A DNA stretch of 64,000 nucleotides from Eupeodes corollae (lineage: Eukaryota; Arthropoda; Insecta; Diptera; Syrphidae). Below, in pieces: positions 44,201-56,908 of the stretch. How positions within the stretch are numbered: position 1 is the first letter of the stretch; every line of letters starts with the position of its first letter. The position numbers and the translations under genes were made by a program. The notes beneath the pieces are model-generated. The model did not search any database, was not told the origin of the DNA, and saw only the letters and a list, made by a program, of their open reading frames with translations. The DNA is taken from contig NC_079148.1 of the NCBI RefSeq assembly GCF_945859685.1, positions 24,625,946 through 24,689,945 of the forward strand, in the 5' to 3' direction.

Positions 44201-44777
44201 CAGATGGGATTGGAAGTTATCAGTGTGGGTCGCATCCCATCCTCTTTTTTACTTTTAACTTAAAAAAGGGTTCCTAATTCAATGCGCCCAAAGGATCTTG
44301 CACGGCCTATGACGCGACGGCCCTGTCTACTTACATAATTTCATGAATAATCTACATACAAACATATTTTCCTGCACACATACATAAATACGTAATATAA
44401 AATAATTAAATACAAATATTTACCTTCGGGATTGAACAATTTGGTTTCGGAGGACACACATTGCGTAAAAATTGATCTGCATCTTTAAACCAAAATAGTC
44501 GAGGCACATAAACTTCACCACCAGCTTCAACATTTAATTCAGAGTTTCTTATCTTTGACAGTTCTGCTCCATAGCGTGTTCGAATGGTTTTGATTTTGGC
44601 TTTTATATCTCCCACAGTTAATCCAGGAATCTTTAAGTCATTCAACATCGACAAGTACGCTTTTTCGCGCTCATTTGGTTTACTATAATTGATGCATTTG
44701 TTGTTCCACAAGCACTCGTATTGTTTGTATGTTTCAAGAAACAGTTCCATATGTTGGTCTTTCCATTTAAATGACAT
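41238..44777 (-). CDS. MADF-BESS domain protein (Adf1-like), two exons, 321 aa
   Basis: Exon 1 is 44777-44424 (118 codons) and exon 2 is 41849-41238 (203 codons plus stop), joined in phase 0 (SIPK-DNEMSF). The intron is 2574 bp with GTAAAT donor and a poly-T plus CAG acceptor. Exon 1 is a MADF domain (residues about 8-108: LFLETYKQYECLWN, REKAYLSMLNDL, DIKAKIKTIRTRYGAEL, PRLFWFKDADQFL), a Myb/SANT-like DNA-binding fold. Exon 2 carries basic KNQLKRSLP, an acidic linker, a BESS motif (about residues 209-245, EFDYFCKSLAIQLKRMP) for protein contacts, and an Asp run coded by a GAT/GAC microsatellite. This is an insect-expanded transcription-factor family; its targets are unknown. The intron contains a 1.76 kb interspersed repeat. 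Confidence 0.88.
42490..44250 (+). mobile_element. tandem-repeat interspersed element, copy 2 (Helentron-associated-like)
   Basis: Same family and almost the same length as 12849-14610. It starts ACTTCCCATAGGAAG, has the ACGT microsatellite at about 42608-42645, the conserved block with CATAGCTCAAGAACCAGAAG, the unit array with GAATTGACAG words, and the end GGAAGTTATCAGTGTGGGTC plus GCATCCCATCCTCTTTTTT. It lies within the MADF-BESS intron, antisense to that gene. Confidence 0.78.
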
Positions 44778-46265
44778 TTTGTTATTATTAAATGTTAATA
44801 AACTATTACAGAATTCTATAAAATATATTTTTTTTAAATCACAGGCGCTTAACTCAAAAGAACTAAAGGACTAAGGAAACAAACAAACGTAGAAACACAC
44901 CACCATTTGCAACAATTCACAATTTTCAACTGAAATGAAAATGAATCACTTTTAGGGTACATCCAAAGTGAATCACTATCAATCATCATCATCATCATAA
45001 GCAGTGCTGTCGTTTTGGAAAAGTAGAAAGCAGTACATTCCAAAAAAAATTGCATTTTTTACATTTTCTTAAATTTATATTTATTTCTATTTTTCTTTAT
45101 AAAAAATAAAGTTAGATACATATCTACCTTTTAGTTCAACCGCTTAGTTTTTTCTGAACATTAATATTTTCTTAATTTCACTTTTAATAAAACAGGAACT
45201 TTTTTATAATAAAAATAAATATATATTATAGCTCAATTCATATTTGTGACTTTTTAAACATATTTACTATGTAATTTTAGCATGAGAATATTTTCTTATA
45301 GAGACTCAACATAAAATCATTGCCATTAAAATTGAATTGACTGTGGATGTCAATAAAATGTTTCTTTTTATCTTTTATCGAAGCAACTTGCGATAATATG
45401 CGCTCTGCACTTGCGCTGCTATGCGGAATACATAAAATGGTCCCAAAAAATGTTTTTAAAGGGGGAAAGATTAGAGCATATAATGCGTTTTCTAAATTAA
45501 AGATAGCGCTCCAATAATCTTCGAATTTTTAAATCTATACTTATCATATTTTTATGTATAAAAGCCATCTAATTTTAAATTTGGATAGAATTGTATAAGC
45601 GGTATAATTCCTGGGTATTTATTTTTTGGATCAATTATTTGCACGGCTTCTAAAACTTTATCTTGGAACTCAATTCTTTTTCTTTTTTTGCGTACATAAT
45701 CTCTTCAACTTTTTTTTATACTTTTGTATAACTTCACCTTTTAAGCCTCCAGACCCAGAGCAAACTAAAATATTAGCTTGTGCACCAAGGAAGATTTCTT
45801 ATGAACAACGAATTTAAGAAGCAATACAATTGGCAATAAAAAAAATAAAATGCAGTGTGCACTGTGCACTTGTGCAGTACGGGAGTACGTACCAAGCTAA
45901 AGCAATACCAATATTGCTTTTGCAGTACGTTAGACAGCATTGATCATTAGTTGTATATATGTATATATATATATATACATCTAAAGCGGCTTTTTACTGA
46001 GACCCACTGTACATATACAACATATAAAAATACATACAAGCAATCAGGTTTGTATTTTGTGCAATATATGTGTTTTTAAGACGATGAGTATGTGTGCTTT
46101 GAATTTGTGTATGAAAATGAATCATACATTTCACAGGGACGGATTGCAGGTTACGCAAAGACTGAAATAAAATATTTCCTAATTGCTAATTTACATACGT
46201 TTTTGTTAAAATTTTAGTTTTTACTTCAGAGTTTTTAAATATTGAAACTTAAAGGCGCAAAATTA
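44778..46265. other. 5' flank of the MADF-BESS gene and intergenic DNA
   Basis: No gene is recognised. A short inverted pair (GATTCACTT near 44943, AAGTGAATC near 44967) is present. A (TA)n-type microsatellite lies at about 45953-45978. The rest is AT-rich. Confidence 0.4.
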
Positions 46266-48386
46266 AAAAAAAAAAAGAGGCTGGGATGTGAGCCACAATG
46301 ATAACTTCCCATCCCGTCTGTCAATTTGTCTTGCTTAAAAGTTTGTCTATATGTTCTCGTATCAATTATTACCAAATTTTCGTACTATTTTTTGTAGATT
46401 TTATTTTTTATGAAAAAACGGACTGTTGGATTTTTATATAAAAATTACTGAATATCGAAAACAATATTTTCTGTGAAATAAAATAAGTTTCAAGCCAATA
46501 TTTTTAAGTTTTGAAAAGCTATTTGAGTAGAAAGTAAATTTTTACGAAGTTTTAGTATTGTTTTTTTTTTATTGTTTTTTTTTATGTAAAAAAACTGTCA
46601 ATTTGATTTTTTAAAAATTTTACCAAATGTTGAAAACAATATTTCTTATGAGATAAAATTACTTTGAAGCCAATATTTAAAATTTTTGAAAAGATATTTA
46701 AGTCGAAAATGAATTTTTACCAACTTTTATACATTTTTTTTTAGGTTTTTATTTTTTGTAAAAAAACTGTCAATTCGATTTTTTTCAAACTTTAACTGAA
46801 TGTTGACAACAAGAGTTTTTGAAAGATAAAAGTAAATTAAAGCCAATATCTCAAAGTTTTGAAAAGATATTTGAGTCGAAAATCAATTTTTACCAACTTT
46901 TATAAATTATTTTTTATGTTTTTATTTTTTATAAAAAAACTGTCAATTCGATTTTTTTCAAACTTTAACTGAATGTTGACAACAAGATTTTTTGAAAGAT
47001 AAAAGTAAATTAAAGACAATATCTTTAAGTTTTGAAAAGATATTTGAGTCGAAAATTAATTTTTACTAACTTTTATAAATTTTTTTTAGGTTTTTATTTT
47101 TTGCAAAAAAAACTGTCAATTTGATTTTTTTCAAACTTTAACTGAATATTGACAACAAGATTTTTTGAAAGATAAAAGTAAATTAAGGCCAATATCTCAA
47201 AGTTTTGAAAAGATATTTGAGTCGAAAATCACTTTTTACCAACTTTTATAAATTTTTTTTTAGGTTTTTATTTTTTGTAAAAAAAACTGTCAATTCGATT
47301 TTTTTCAAACTTTAACTGAATGTTGAAAACAAGATTTTTTGAAAGATAAAAGTAAATTAAAGCCAATATCTCAAAGTTTTGAGTCGAAAATCAATTTTTA
47401 CCAACTTTTATACATTTTTTTTAGGTTTTTATTTTTTGTAAAAAAACTGTCAATTCGATTTTTTTCAATCTTTAACTGAATGTTGACAACAAGATTTTTT
47501 GAAAGATAAAAATAAAATTAAAGCCATTATCTCAAAGTTTTGAAAAGAGATTCGAGTCGAAAATCAATTTTTACCAACTTTTATAATTTTTTTTTTTAGG
47601 TTTTTATTTTTTGTAAAAAAACTGTAAATTCGATTTTTGTCAAAATTTTTCAAAATGTTGAAAACAATATTTCTTATAAGATAAAATAAGCTTGAAGCCT
47701 AAATTTTAAGTTTTTGAAAAGATATTTGAATCGATATTCAATTTTTACGAACTTTGAGTAATGTTTTTCTTTTGATTTTTATTTTTTATAAAAAAACTGT
47801 CAATTCGATTTTTCTCAAAGTTTTATCAGATGTCAAAAACATTATTCTTCGTTGCACAAAATTGTTTTGGAGATGAAATCATATTTTAGTCGTAAAATTT
47901 TGGAGGTGACAAATTTTTTTTTCAGTTTTATTGATTTAAAAAAAAACCGTTATATTGATTTTTTTTTCAAAAAATATACCTGTTTAGTATCACGTAACAA
48001 TATATTACATAAAATTTAATTCAAGTCTCTAGCGTTTTTGGTTCGTAAGATATTTAGGGTTAACCAAAATTTTCACCTTTTTTTCAAACTGCTATGGTAA
48101 AAAAACCACCCACGCAATTTTCTTGAGAGCCCTTTCTGCATCTTTCTGCCTTATTATCTGTATAACAAATCTTATTTGAAGTCGTTATCTCTTCTGGTTC
48201 TTGAGCTATGGACAACGAAAAAAACGTCGCGAACGTACGGACGTACAAACGTACGTACGCACGCACGCACAGACATCTTTCTAAAAATCTTTAATTTTGA
48301 CTCTAGGGACCTTGAAACGTCGAGAAATGTCAAAATTTTCAATTTGACAAATCGGACCCATTACAATAACTTCCTATGGGAAGTTA
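46266..48386 (-). mobile_element. tandem-repeat interspersed element, copy 3 (Helentron-associated-like, longest array)
   Basis: The reverse-complement member of the family, about 2.1 kb. Its 5' end (minus) TTAACTTCCCATAGGAAG is at 48386 and its 3' hairpin end with CATCCCAGCCTC at about 46275. The array is longer and more regular than in the other copies: on the plus strand ACTGTCAATTCGATTTTTTT recurs near 46766, 46939, 47112, 47286, 47444, 47624 and 47800, spacing about 160-180 bp. The ACGT microsatellite is at about 48228-48270. Confidence 0.8.
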
Positions 48387-48414
48387 AAAAGCTGCAAGTA
48401 CATCCAATGATTTG

Positions 48415-48900
48415 TCAAAATTGGAAGATTTGTGAGAGAAAATATCTGTGAAAAAGGCAGCAATGTATGAATATCATGAAACCACGGAAGTTATCGTATA
48501 GACAAAAACGCAAACATCTTTCCGAATGGCTTCGAGTCTTGTAACGCGTACGGAGCGGCGCGCGTAGTAAGGTGACCATACTGTACAAGCATATTCCAAG
48601 ACGGGTTTCACAAATAATAAAACCCAAAACACTATTTGCTTTCTTAACTATGAAGCTAATATGTTCATTGAATGTTAGTTTAGGATCTAAGACAACACCC
48701 AAGTCAGAAAATACATATACTCTACTTAAAAGACAAGAATCAAACATGTAACTACAAATACAAACGATTGGAACTTCTTTGTGTGTAAAACACATGGTTT
48801 TACTTTTGTCGACAACAAGACGATTATTATTGCACCATTCCCTGAATAATATTAAGTCTTCTTCCAAGAGAAGATAGTCAGATATACATAGAGTTAATTT
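48415..48900 (-). pseudogene. Jockey-like LINE reverse transcriptase C-terminal fragment
   Basis: The frame reads EEDLILFREWCNNNRLVVDK, KSKTMCFTHK, DLGVVLDPKLTFNEHISFIV and KKANSVLGFI, the thumb region after the RT catalytic motifs. It then loses similarity after a frameshift near 48590. It directly adjoins the repeat element ending at 48386. A short fragment of an otherwise absent LINE. Confidence 0.75.
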
Positions 48901-48969
48901 TTGTAAACATTTTATTTTCTTCTTACGGTTAACGAATTTCCAAAAACTACAGGATTATTTTTAAGGTTT

Positions 48970-49500
48970 ACGATAGAAATTTAAAAGTAAAAAGTGAACA
49001 TTTTGGTTGATCCCAAATATTTCTCGAACCAATGATGCAAATCAGTATAATTTTGAAGAAAATTCTACTAACGGTATTTTTTAAGAAAAATAAATGAAAA
49101 AAAGATATTTGTCACCTCGAATATTTTACGAAAAAAATTCAGAATAATTTTCTGCAAGGAAAAATAACGTTTTTGACATTTATTCAAATTTTGAGAAAAA
49201 TCGAAATAACAGTTTTTTTTACTAAAAAAACACTAACAAATTGTACAAAAATTAAGATATTACCTTGAAACTTATTTTATCTTATAAAAATGTTGTTTTT
49301 GACATTTATTATTATTAAGAAAATTTCAGCAGTCATATTTTAAAAAATATTAAGCACAATTGGTAAAAACTGATGTACATAAATAGTATAAAAGTATTGA
49401 CTTCAAAATTATTTCAATCAATGCATTCATTCTATGTTGTTAACGTAAAATAGTGTTCTTAAAAAATCCAATCGGTACTTTTTTGTACATGAAATACAAA
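48970..49500 (+). repeat. diverged fragment of the tandem-repeat interspersed family
   Basis: Degenerate matches to the family array and block end: TTTTGGTTGATCCCAAATAT, GTCACCTCGAATATTTTACG, AAATCGAAATAACAGTTTTT and TTACCTTGAAACTTATTTTA. No ends are preserved. Older than the three full copies. Confidence 0.55.
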
Positions 49501-50312
49501 TTTTCAACAAATTGCCAAAAAATTTAAAAATTTGTACAACTTAAAGAAGATCTGTCAGAATAATAATAAAAAAAAACACAAATATAAGAAAGTTTTGTGA
49601 AAATCAAATGTTCAAATTAACTTAGCAAAAAAAACTAACTAAAACTAAGAAAATGGGCAATTTTCAGGAAGAAATGGTAAAAAACATCTGGAAATTGAGA
49701 TTCAATAAAAAAAAGTTCATTTAACAATTGCCTCAAGGAGGGGGTTTGTTCGTAAACTACTTCATTAACATATGGTGTTGAAGCGAGCTTGAAACTCGCC
49801 TAAATTCTTTATATACCTAAATCGAGTTGAAATCAGCTTGATTTGCTGGTTTATTTAATCTAAACTGAGATAAACCTTCGGGGGAAACATAGAAAAACTT
49901 AATTATCTTTTCTATTGGTTTCTCTTGCAAAATAAGAACAGTTAGTCCATTTTAAGTTACAAAACAAAATAATATCAACAGTAATAGATTGATTGTTTCC
50001 CCCAATGGAAAACACACATGATTGCAAATGCACAATTACTCAACGAACACAGCCATCGAGATACAAATGCAATATCAATCGTACCAACATTTGAGAACGA
50101 AATCACATAAGATCTATTCGAGACTCGTATAAATGTAAAAAACCCATCCATAGTAACTTTTATCGCTGTTATTCATACTATGGATATTGTTTTTGTTATT
50201 CGTGTAAAATCCTACTATACTATGGATAGATTTTCAAACAAAACGCAGGTTATGTTTCTATTGGCCTTTCCACCTACGTAAAGTGGTTGAGTTTTTAATA
50301 TTTAACAACTTT
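49501..50312. other. intergenic, nothing recognised
   Basis: AT-rich; nothing that I can support. Confidence 0.35.
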
Positions 50313-53300
50313 TTACTTACTTACTTAAGGTGGCGCTACAGTCCTGTGTGAACTAGGGCCTCACCCAACAAACTTCTCCATCTAGCTCGGTCCCTAGCTA
50401 GATGTCTCCAGTTTCGCGCTCCAAGTTGGGTGAGGTCACATTCCACTTGTGCGCGCCACCTGATCCGCGGTCTTCCTCTACTGCGCTGTCCTGTGGGTGC
50501 GGATTCGAAGACTTTCCGGGCCGGAGCATTGGTTTCCATGCGCTCTACGTGACCCAGCCATCTTAGTCGTTGGACTTTTACTCTTCTGGCTAAGTCTACG
50601 TCGCTGTACAGCCCGTACAGTTCGTCGACCGTAGATCACACGAAGAACTTTTCTCTCGAAGCGACACAAGGTACTTTCATCCGCTTTTGTCATGGTCCAC
50701 GCTTCTGCACCGTATAGCAGGACGGGGATGATAAGGGTCTTATATAGCAACACTTTGGTCCCTCGAGAGAGGACTTTACCACTCAATTGCTTTCTTAGTC
50801 CAAAGAAACAGCGGTTAGCAGAAGTTATTCTGCGTTTGATCTCAGCGCTGGTGTTGTTTTCTGCGTTTACAGCGGAGCCTAGGTAGACAAAGTCCTTGAC
50901 TACCTCAAAGTTACGTCTGTCGATTATGACGTTTTGACCAAAACGTCGGTGTTGTATTTCCTCTCTAGACGACAGCATGTACTTTGTTTTGCCCTCATTA
51001 ACCGTAAAACCCATTTTTGCCGCTTCTGCCTCAATACTCACAAAAGCCCCGTTGACATCACGCTGAGTTCTTCCGATTATGTCAATGTCATCAGCATATG
51101 CCAGTAATTGGACAGACTTTTGAAAGATAGTGCCTCTAGTGTTGACGTGTGAGCTCTGCACTATTCTTTCAAACACGATGTTAAAAAAAATCGCATGACA
51201 ACGCATCACCTTGTCTAAAGCCTTTTTTGACATCAAAAGGTTCTGTTAAGTTGTTTCCAACCTTTATGGAGCAGCGTGAATTCTCCATGGTCATCCTGCA
51301 CAAACGGACGAGTTTGGCAGGGATGCCAAAACTAGACATATCTCTATACAGCTCGTCCCTGTAGATGCTGTCATATGCGGCCTTGAAATCGATGAAAAGA
51401 TGGTGGGTGTCGATTTGGTGTTCTTGAGTTTTTTCCAGGATCTGCCGTAATGTGAATATTTGATCAACTGTGGACTTTCCTGGTCTAAAACCACACTGAT
51501 AAGGACCTATCAGTTTGTTGACGATGGGCTTTAGACGTTCACATATTACGGCAGAGAAGATTTTATAGGCGATGTTAAGTAGACTTATTCCTCTATAGTT
51601 GGTGCAGTTTAGAGGGTCTCCTTTTTTCAGGATCGGGCAGACAATACTGAGGTTCCATTCATCGGGCATGTTTTCTTCCGACCATATCTTACAGATAAGT
51701 TGGTGCATGCTCCTAACCAGCTTATCCCCATCTGCTTTAAAGAGCTCGGCATTCAAGCCATCTGCTCCAGCGGCTTTATTAGACTTCAACTTAGATATGG
51801 CAATCTTTACTTCGTCTAAGTCGGGAGGACGGGATTGTTGGCTTTCGTCGTCTATATCGAATGGGTCATCCTGCCTGACAGGGGAATTCAGTTCTTTATC
51901 GCCGTTATACAGTCTGCAGAAGTGGTCCTTCCATATCCTCAGCATTGACTGCGGTTCCACTATGATGTTTCCACTTTCGTCTTTGCAGCCTTCGGTTCTA
52001 GGTTTATGTACCTGTGAATTTCGTTTCACTTGTTCATAAAACTTTCGAACCCCATTCCTGCTTTTATACCTCTCAACATCTTCGAGCGCACGCTTCTCAT
52101 GCCCTCTCTTTTTCTTTCTGAGAAGTCGGCGTTCCTCTCGCCTCTTCTGCTCATAGAGCTCACGAGCAGCTCTCGTCCTTTTATGCAGGGCCGCTTTGCG
52201 TGCCTGTTGTTTGGCTGCATTTGCCTGCCGACATTCCTCATCAAACCAGGGGTTCCTTGTTGGTGGCTGTTTGAAACCTAGCACATCAGAGGCGGCTTCT
52301 CTGATTGCATCTTGGCAATGTTGCCATTGGTTTTCGATACTTTGTGTTGGCGGCAGAGAACTTCGATAGAGGTTACTTGTAACTCGGTCGGAAAAGGATT
52401 TGGCGATCTCTGGCGATTGTAGCCGTTCGACGTTGTATCTTCTCCCAGCACCTCCCTGTCTTGCCTTGGGTCTGGAAATCCGAAGTGCTACCTTGGCTAC
52501 AACGAGGTAGTGGTCCGAGTCGATGTTAGCTCCTCGGAAAGTTCGTACATCCATGATGCTGGAAGCGTGTCTGGCGTCGATCGCAATATGGTCAATCTGG
52601 TTGACGGTAGATTGATCTGGAGAAGTCCAAGTTCCTTTGTGGATGTTGAGGTGTGGAAAACGCGTACTGGCTACCATTACATTTCGCCCCGCAGCAAAAT
52701 CTATGAGCCTGAATCCCTTGTCGGAAGTGTTGTCGTGCAGGCTGTTCTTCCCAATTATTCCACCAAAGATGTCTTCCCTTCCTAGCTTGGCATTAAAATC
52801 GCCCAGGACTATTTTAATATCGTAGCTAGGGCACTGCTCATATGTTTTGTCTAAGAGCTCGAAGAACATATCTTTGGTGTTGTCGTCTTTCTCTTCTGTG
52901 GGGGCGTGCGCGCATATCAGGCTAATGTTGCCGAATTTAGCCTTGATGCGTATGGTCATGAGGCGCTCATTGATGCACCTATAGCTCAAGACTTCTTGCC
53001 TAAGTCTGGCTCCGATGACGAATCCGCATCCAAATAAGCGCTGTTGGTTGGAAAAAAAAAAAAAAACATAGTAGATATCGCAGGTTTTCATCCTCTTTTT
53101 GCCCGGCCCATCCCATCGTATTTCCTGGATGGCGGTGAAATCTGCTTTATATCGTTCTAGAGCCTCCGCTAATTCTTCGGCCGCACGTGGTCTGTTAAGG
53201 GACCTAACATTCCACGTACATATCTGAAGTTCGTTGTCCTTATTTTGTTTGCGTGGGTTGTCAACAGTAAATCCGTCCGTATCCGAGGCTTGTTGGTGCT

Positions 53301-53757
53301 TCGCAACTATGAAAGCTTTTACGTGGCCAGGAAGTCACCCCGACGCACAACCTCCAACCTGGAGGGCCAGATCCTAAGTATAACTCCAAGGATGGGGAGC
53401 CGGATAAAACCGCTCCTTACAGGCCTGGGCTTCGAGTAAGTCGAAGAAGCCCTATAAGGTGTTCACTAAGTAGCTCAACCTTACTGGAACTGTAGACGCC
53501 ACCGTTGATTTCATCTCGGGAATTCCTCCGCTGCCGTCTGGATAAGGAGAGGTGCCTTAGTGGAAACACCTCTCCCCACCTCTCTCGTTTGCTGCCCCCA
53601 ACAACTTTCCACTGGGGTTGGAACCCAATCTCTAGTTGAGGTACTAGGCACCCGATGTTCACCACATGGAGGTGAGAGTAGGAGTTGATAGACAGAGGTT
53701 GGTTTTAAGAAAAACCTGTGGACGCTTGTGTCCTCTTGAATGCACATGTCTACCATT
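50313..53757 (-). mobile_element. RTE-like LINE, copy B (most intact, full length)
   Basis: The 5' end (minus) is at 53757 (AATGGTAGACATGTGCATTC) and the 3' end reads GGACTGTAGCGCCACCTTAA followed by (GTAA)n at about 50313. The 5' start agrees with the copy at 56909, so about 3.44 kb is likely full length. A near-match of 12 bp (AACAACTTTTTA at 50304 and AACGACTTTTTA at 53766) could be a worn target duplication. Confidence 0.9.
50336..53270 (-). pseudogene. RTE-like endonuclease/reverse transcriptase, nearly intact
   Basis: A single-ORF element protein. The APE-type endonuclease (about 53240-52480) has QICTWNVRSLN, AIQEIRWDGPG, VLGDFNAKLG, NQIDHIAIDA and SDHYLV. A linker with NPWFDEECRQAN follows, then the RT with KSNKAAGADGL, NYRGISLLNIAYKI, GPYQCGFRPGKSTVDQ, LFIDFKAAYDSIY (motif A), KGFRQGDALSC and LAYADDIDIIG (motif C). 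The C-terminus ends WRHLARDRARWRSLL. Only a few lesions are visible: one extra T in a homopolymer at 51183-51190, a deletion of about 45 bp with frameshift near 50640, and a 16-base A run (53053-53068) in place of the usual codons. The start codon could not be fixed because the open frame upstream of 53091 lacks an ATG. Confidence 0.9.
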
Positions 53758-55223
53758 TAAACAGTAACGACTTTTTAGTAAATAGTAATATTTGTAAAAC
53801 ATTATGTCAAAAACCAAATCCAATTGTTATGTTTAATCATAATTTAAGTCTAACCACAAAGACAGAAACGTCAAATTCATAAGCTACAATTTATTACTTA
53901 AGCTAACATATTCAACTCTCCCAAAAATAATAACTGAGGCTTAAACTTTCGCTTTCAACGAAAAGACAAGGATCTATGATCTTGCCTCCATTTAATCGTA
54001 ATAGTATTTTTTATCTTAAATTAATTAAACGTTACCTGCATTTAATTTATTCAAGTATATAACCTACTCTTTCTTATAAGGAAGTGGCGGCGAGTCCAAA
54101 AAAAGATCAAGCAAACAATATTAATATGTTATAAAAATGTACCTTACAAGTTGGTGAGAGTAAATCGGAACTAAAGATATGCCAGCACCCTCAAGATAAA
54201 AATATACTCTATCTTATGTGAGTAAGTTTAAGACTTAACATTTGTATTGCATAAGCTCTGGCAGCTCCAGCACACCTTCAGTGGTTACAAACTCTGTTCA
54301 CTTCATTTCGATTCGAGAGTGAAAGCGAACTTGGTTATTATGTTTATTTATTTTTTTGTTAATTTGAAGTTTATTGCTTTGTTTATGTTTTTTTTTTGTT
54401 AATGGCTTATAAATAGTTTAAGGTGTTACGTTTTTGGTGATTGGCATCAGCTTTCCTTATTTACATATTACCCCATATGTAACGAATGTTGAAACATTAC
54501 GATTACGAGATGAAGGTCATTCGGAATATTTTTTGTATTAAATTTAAGAATAGTTCGTTATCGTATAAGTAACTTTTTTGTATATAAAAAATAATATTTG
54601 CTTGGGTCTTTTTGTGCCAACCCGGAAACATTAAGGTTTTAATTGTTATAAAAGTAACAACAATTCAAAATACAACATTTAATATCTCTTACAATGAGTC
54701 ATACATAGATAATGTTCTTTGATCTTTGATAAATATAAATGTTTTTTTTTTTTTTAACAAATTGTCGGCTTTTTAAAAATAGAAAATTAAACAAAATAAA
54801 ATATCTTTATGACAAAGTTTGTTTTTATTCAAAGAACAAAATCTTTATCATGGTCCATAAATGCTACTCCGTAAAAAGGTTCGAGTATATCTAAATATTA
54901 TTTGTTTTGTCTATCACATTTATCGCATCTAAAATTTTATTGTGGACAATTTAAAGTCTAACAACTGGAGATTTAAGACTAAGATAAATTAAAAATTAGA
55001 TAAAAGGCTTTCTACACAGAGATTTTCTTTGGAGTAAAATGTATACTATGTTATTTAGTTAAGTATTACATTTTAAACAGATATGGCTTGATATCTAAAA
55101 AAATATGAAAGTCTAGAAAATAACGAAAGTAAGAGCAAAAAGTTGTAAAATCTTGGTTCAATATTATGACCGTTAAAAAAAGAGAACTACTATTGAACTT
55201 TAGTTAACCCACCGTAATAAATA
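53758..55223. other. intergenic, nothing recognised
   Basis: AT-rich with no supported feature. Confidence 0.35.
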
Positions 55224-55512
55224 AATTAAATTAGGTCTTGCAACAATCCGTAGAGAACCAGGACCTATTGATTTACAAAAAATCTCAAACATTCCTGTGT
55301 GCGAGTCATTTTAGGGATGGAAGAGATCCGCAGAATGCTAAGGGCTAATTTGATAAAGCGCTTTTCATAACAAGAACTACTTTTATAAGATTTATTAATT
55401 CCTAGCAAAAGGCATTATCCATGAAAAAAGCTTGGTGTCGCAGGCATGTGTTAAACCAAAGGCCTTTGACATTACAGTCCTAACGCATTAGCAATCACAC
55501 CGCGGGTACTAC
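55224..55512 (-). repeat. tRNA-derived SINE, diverged full-length copy
   Basis: Minus-strand head GTAGTACCCGCGGTGTGATT, box B-like GGTTTAACA, body with TCTTGTTATGAAAAGCGC, and tail AGGTCCTGGTTCTCTACGGA ending before a TTTATTTATTA tail. Clearly more diverged than the copy at 28150-28467. Confidence 0.75.
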
Positions 55513-56167
55513 CTAAAATATATTAGGTAAGTTTGGCGAGTAGGACTTAGATTCATGAGTTTTAAGTAGATAATTTGATTTTGACACATAAGCGTCTAGG
55601 ACCTCCATTGAACTTTACTCAAATAACCAACATTTAAAAAGAAGGGATGCCACTAAGAATGATAAACGATATAAGCCAGATGGTAGCCTCGGTAACGGTT
55701 GCAGCGCCTCATTAATTTCATGATGTTTTCATGACCATTTCGTAAAATTGCCGTAAACTTGATAACGTCACATAATCTTTAGGCTTAAAACAATTGTACT
55801 GCCATAGCCTTTATTTCTTACGTGTCCCAAAAAAACACTGTAAAGGTGCTAAATTTTGAGAATTATAACACGGTCAGAAAAGAAAACTGCTTAATGTGAC
55901 CATTTTCAAAATGTTTGAAGTGAATTTTTTGGTTTATCGTGTAATTTTTGTCAGTGACGTAGTTTTTACTTGCCAAATGTCAAAATGCTTTAGGCGAGAC
56001 GATGCGATGTCATGTGATTTTTTTAACATCTTTATTGAAAAAATAGTGCAGAGCTCCCACGTTTAGATTATTTTTAAAAATTATGTTATAACTCGCTATT
56101 GTCATTGACATAATCGGAAGAATTCAGTGTAATTTCAATGGGGTTTTTGTGAGAATTGAGGTAGAGG
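55513..56167. other. intergenic, nothing recognised
   Basis: No supported feature. Confidence 0.35.
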
Positions 56168-56747
56168 AACTGTCATCAAAAAAGAACCTACAACGCCGTC
56201 GTCGTCTTGGGCAAAATTTTACTATCGACAGACGTAACTCTGAGGTAGTTAAAGACTTTGTCTGGGCTCCGCTATACTGAATGTATAAAATATCATTAGC
56301 GCTGAGATCAAACGAAGAATTACTTTTGCGTACCACTGTTTATTTGGTCTAAAAATGCAATTGAGTAGTAAAGCCCTCTTTCGACCTACTAAAGTGTCCC
56401 TATATAAGATCCTAATCATCCTGCTCGTTTCGAGAAGATTTCGAGAGAAATTCTTGGTGTGATCAACGGTTTCGTATCCATAAAAGGTGAGTGGAGGGGA
56501 AGATGGAACGACGAGCTGTGCAGGCAACGAAGACTTAACTGAAAGAAAAAAGTCAGATCTCTGAGATGGCTGGGTTACGTAAAGCAAATGGAAACGATTA
56601 CTTTGGTCCGAAAAGTCTTCGAGTCCCCAACTTGCAGTACGCAAATGAAGACATCTAGCAAAGTAGCCAACAAGATCGAAGAGATTTTTGGGTGAATCCC
56701 TAATTCACATAAGTCTGTAGCGCCACGTTGATAAAGTAAGTAAGTAA
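56168..56747 (+). pseudogene. RTE-like LINE, 3' fragment (copy D)
   Basis: Plus-strand remnant of the C-terminal part: EVVKDFVW, then decayed versions of the ANRCFFGLRRQL and RLRWLGHVERM segments, ending TAGCGCCACGTTGATAAAG(TAAG)n at 56747. It is 5'-truncated, as expected of LINE insertions, and heavily mutated. It lies 160 bp upstream of copy C. Confidence 0.8.
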
Positions 56748-56908
56748 ATGTCAAAAGAAGACAACTGGAAAGTGACAGCTGCCAAAATAACGGATTTTTT
56801 ATTTTATTTATCAAAGGCAAAATTTGTAACGATTCATATGTTAGTCATTTTTAGGAATTTACTAAGCTTAAAAGATGATGAACCTATTTTCAAACGATGT
56901 TAACATCA

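Noticed and set aside
46700..47850. CRISPR-like array
   Set aside because: The regular spacing comes from about 175-bp satellite-type units with no unique spacers, in a eukaryotic genome.
50304..53777. Certain target-site duplication for RTE copy B
   Set aside because: AACAACTTTTTA and AACGACTTTTTA match at 11 of 12, but the right one is offset by about 8 bp from the element start, so it is recorded only as possible.
56249..56820. Minus-strand frames at 56249-56644 and 56575-56820
   Set aside because: They are shadows of the plus-strand RTE fragment D.
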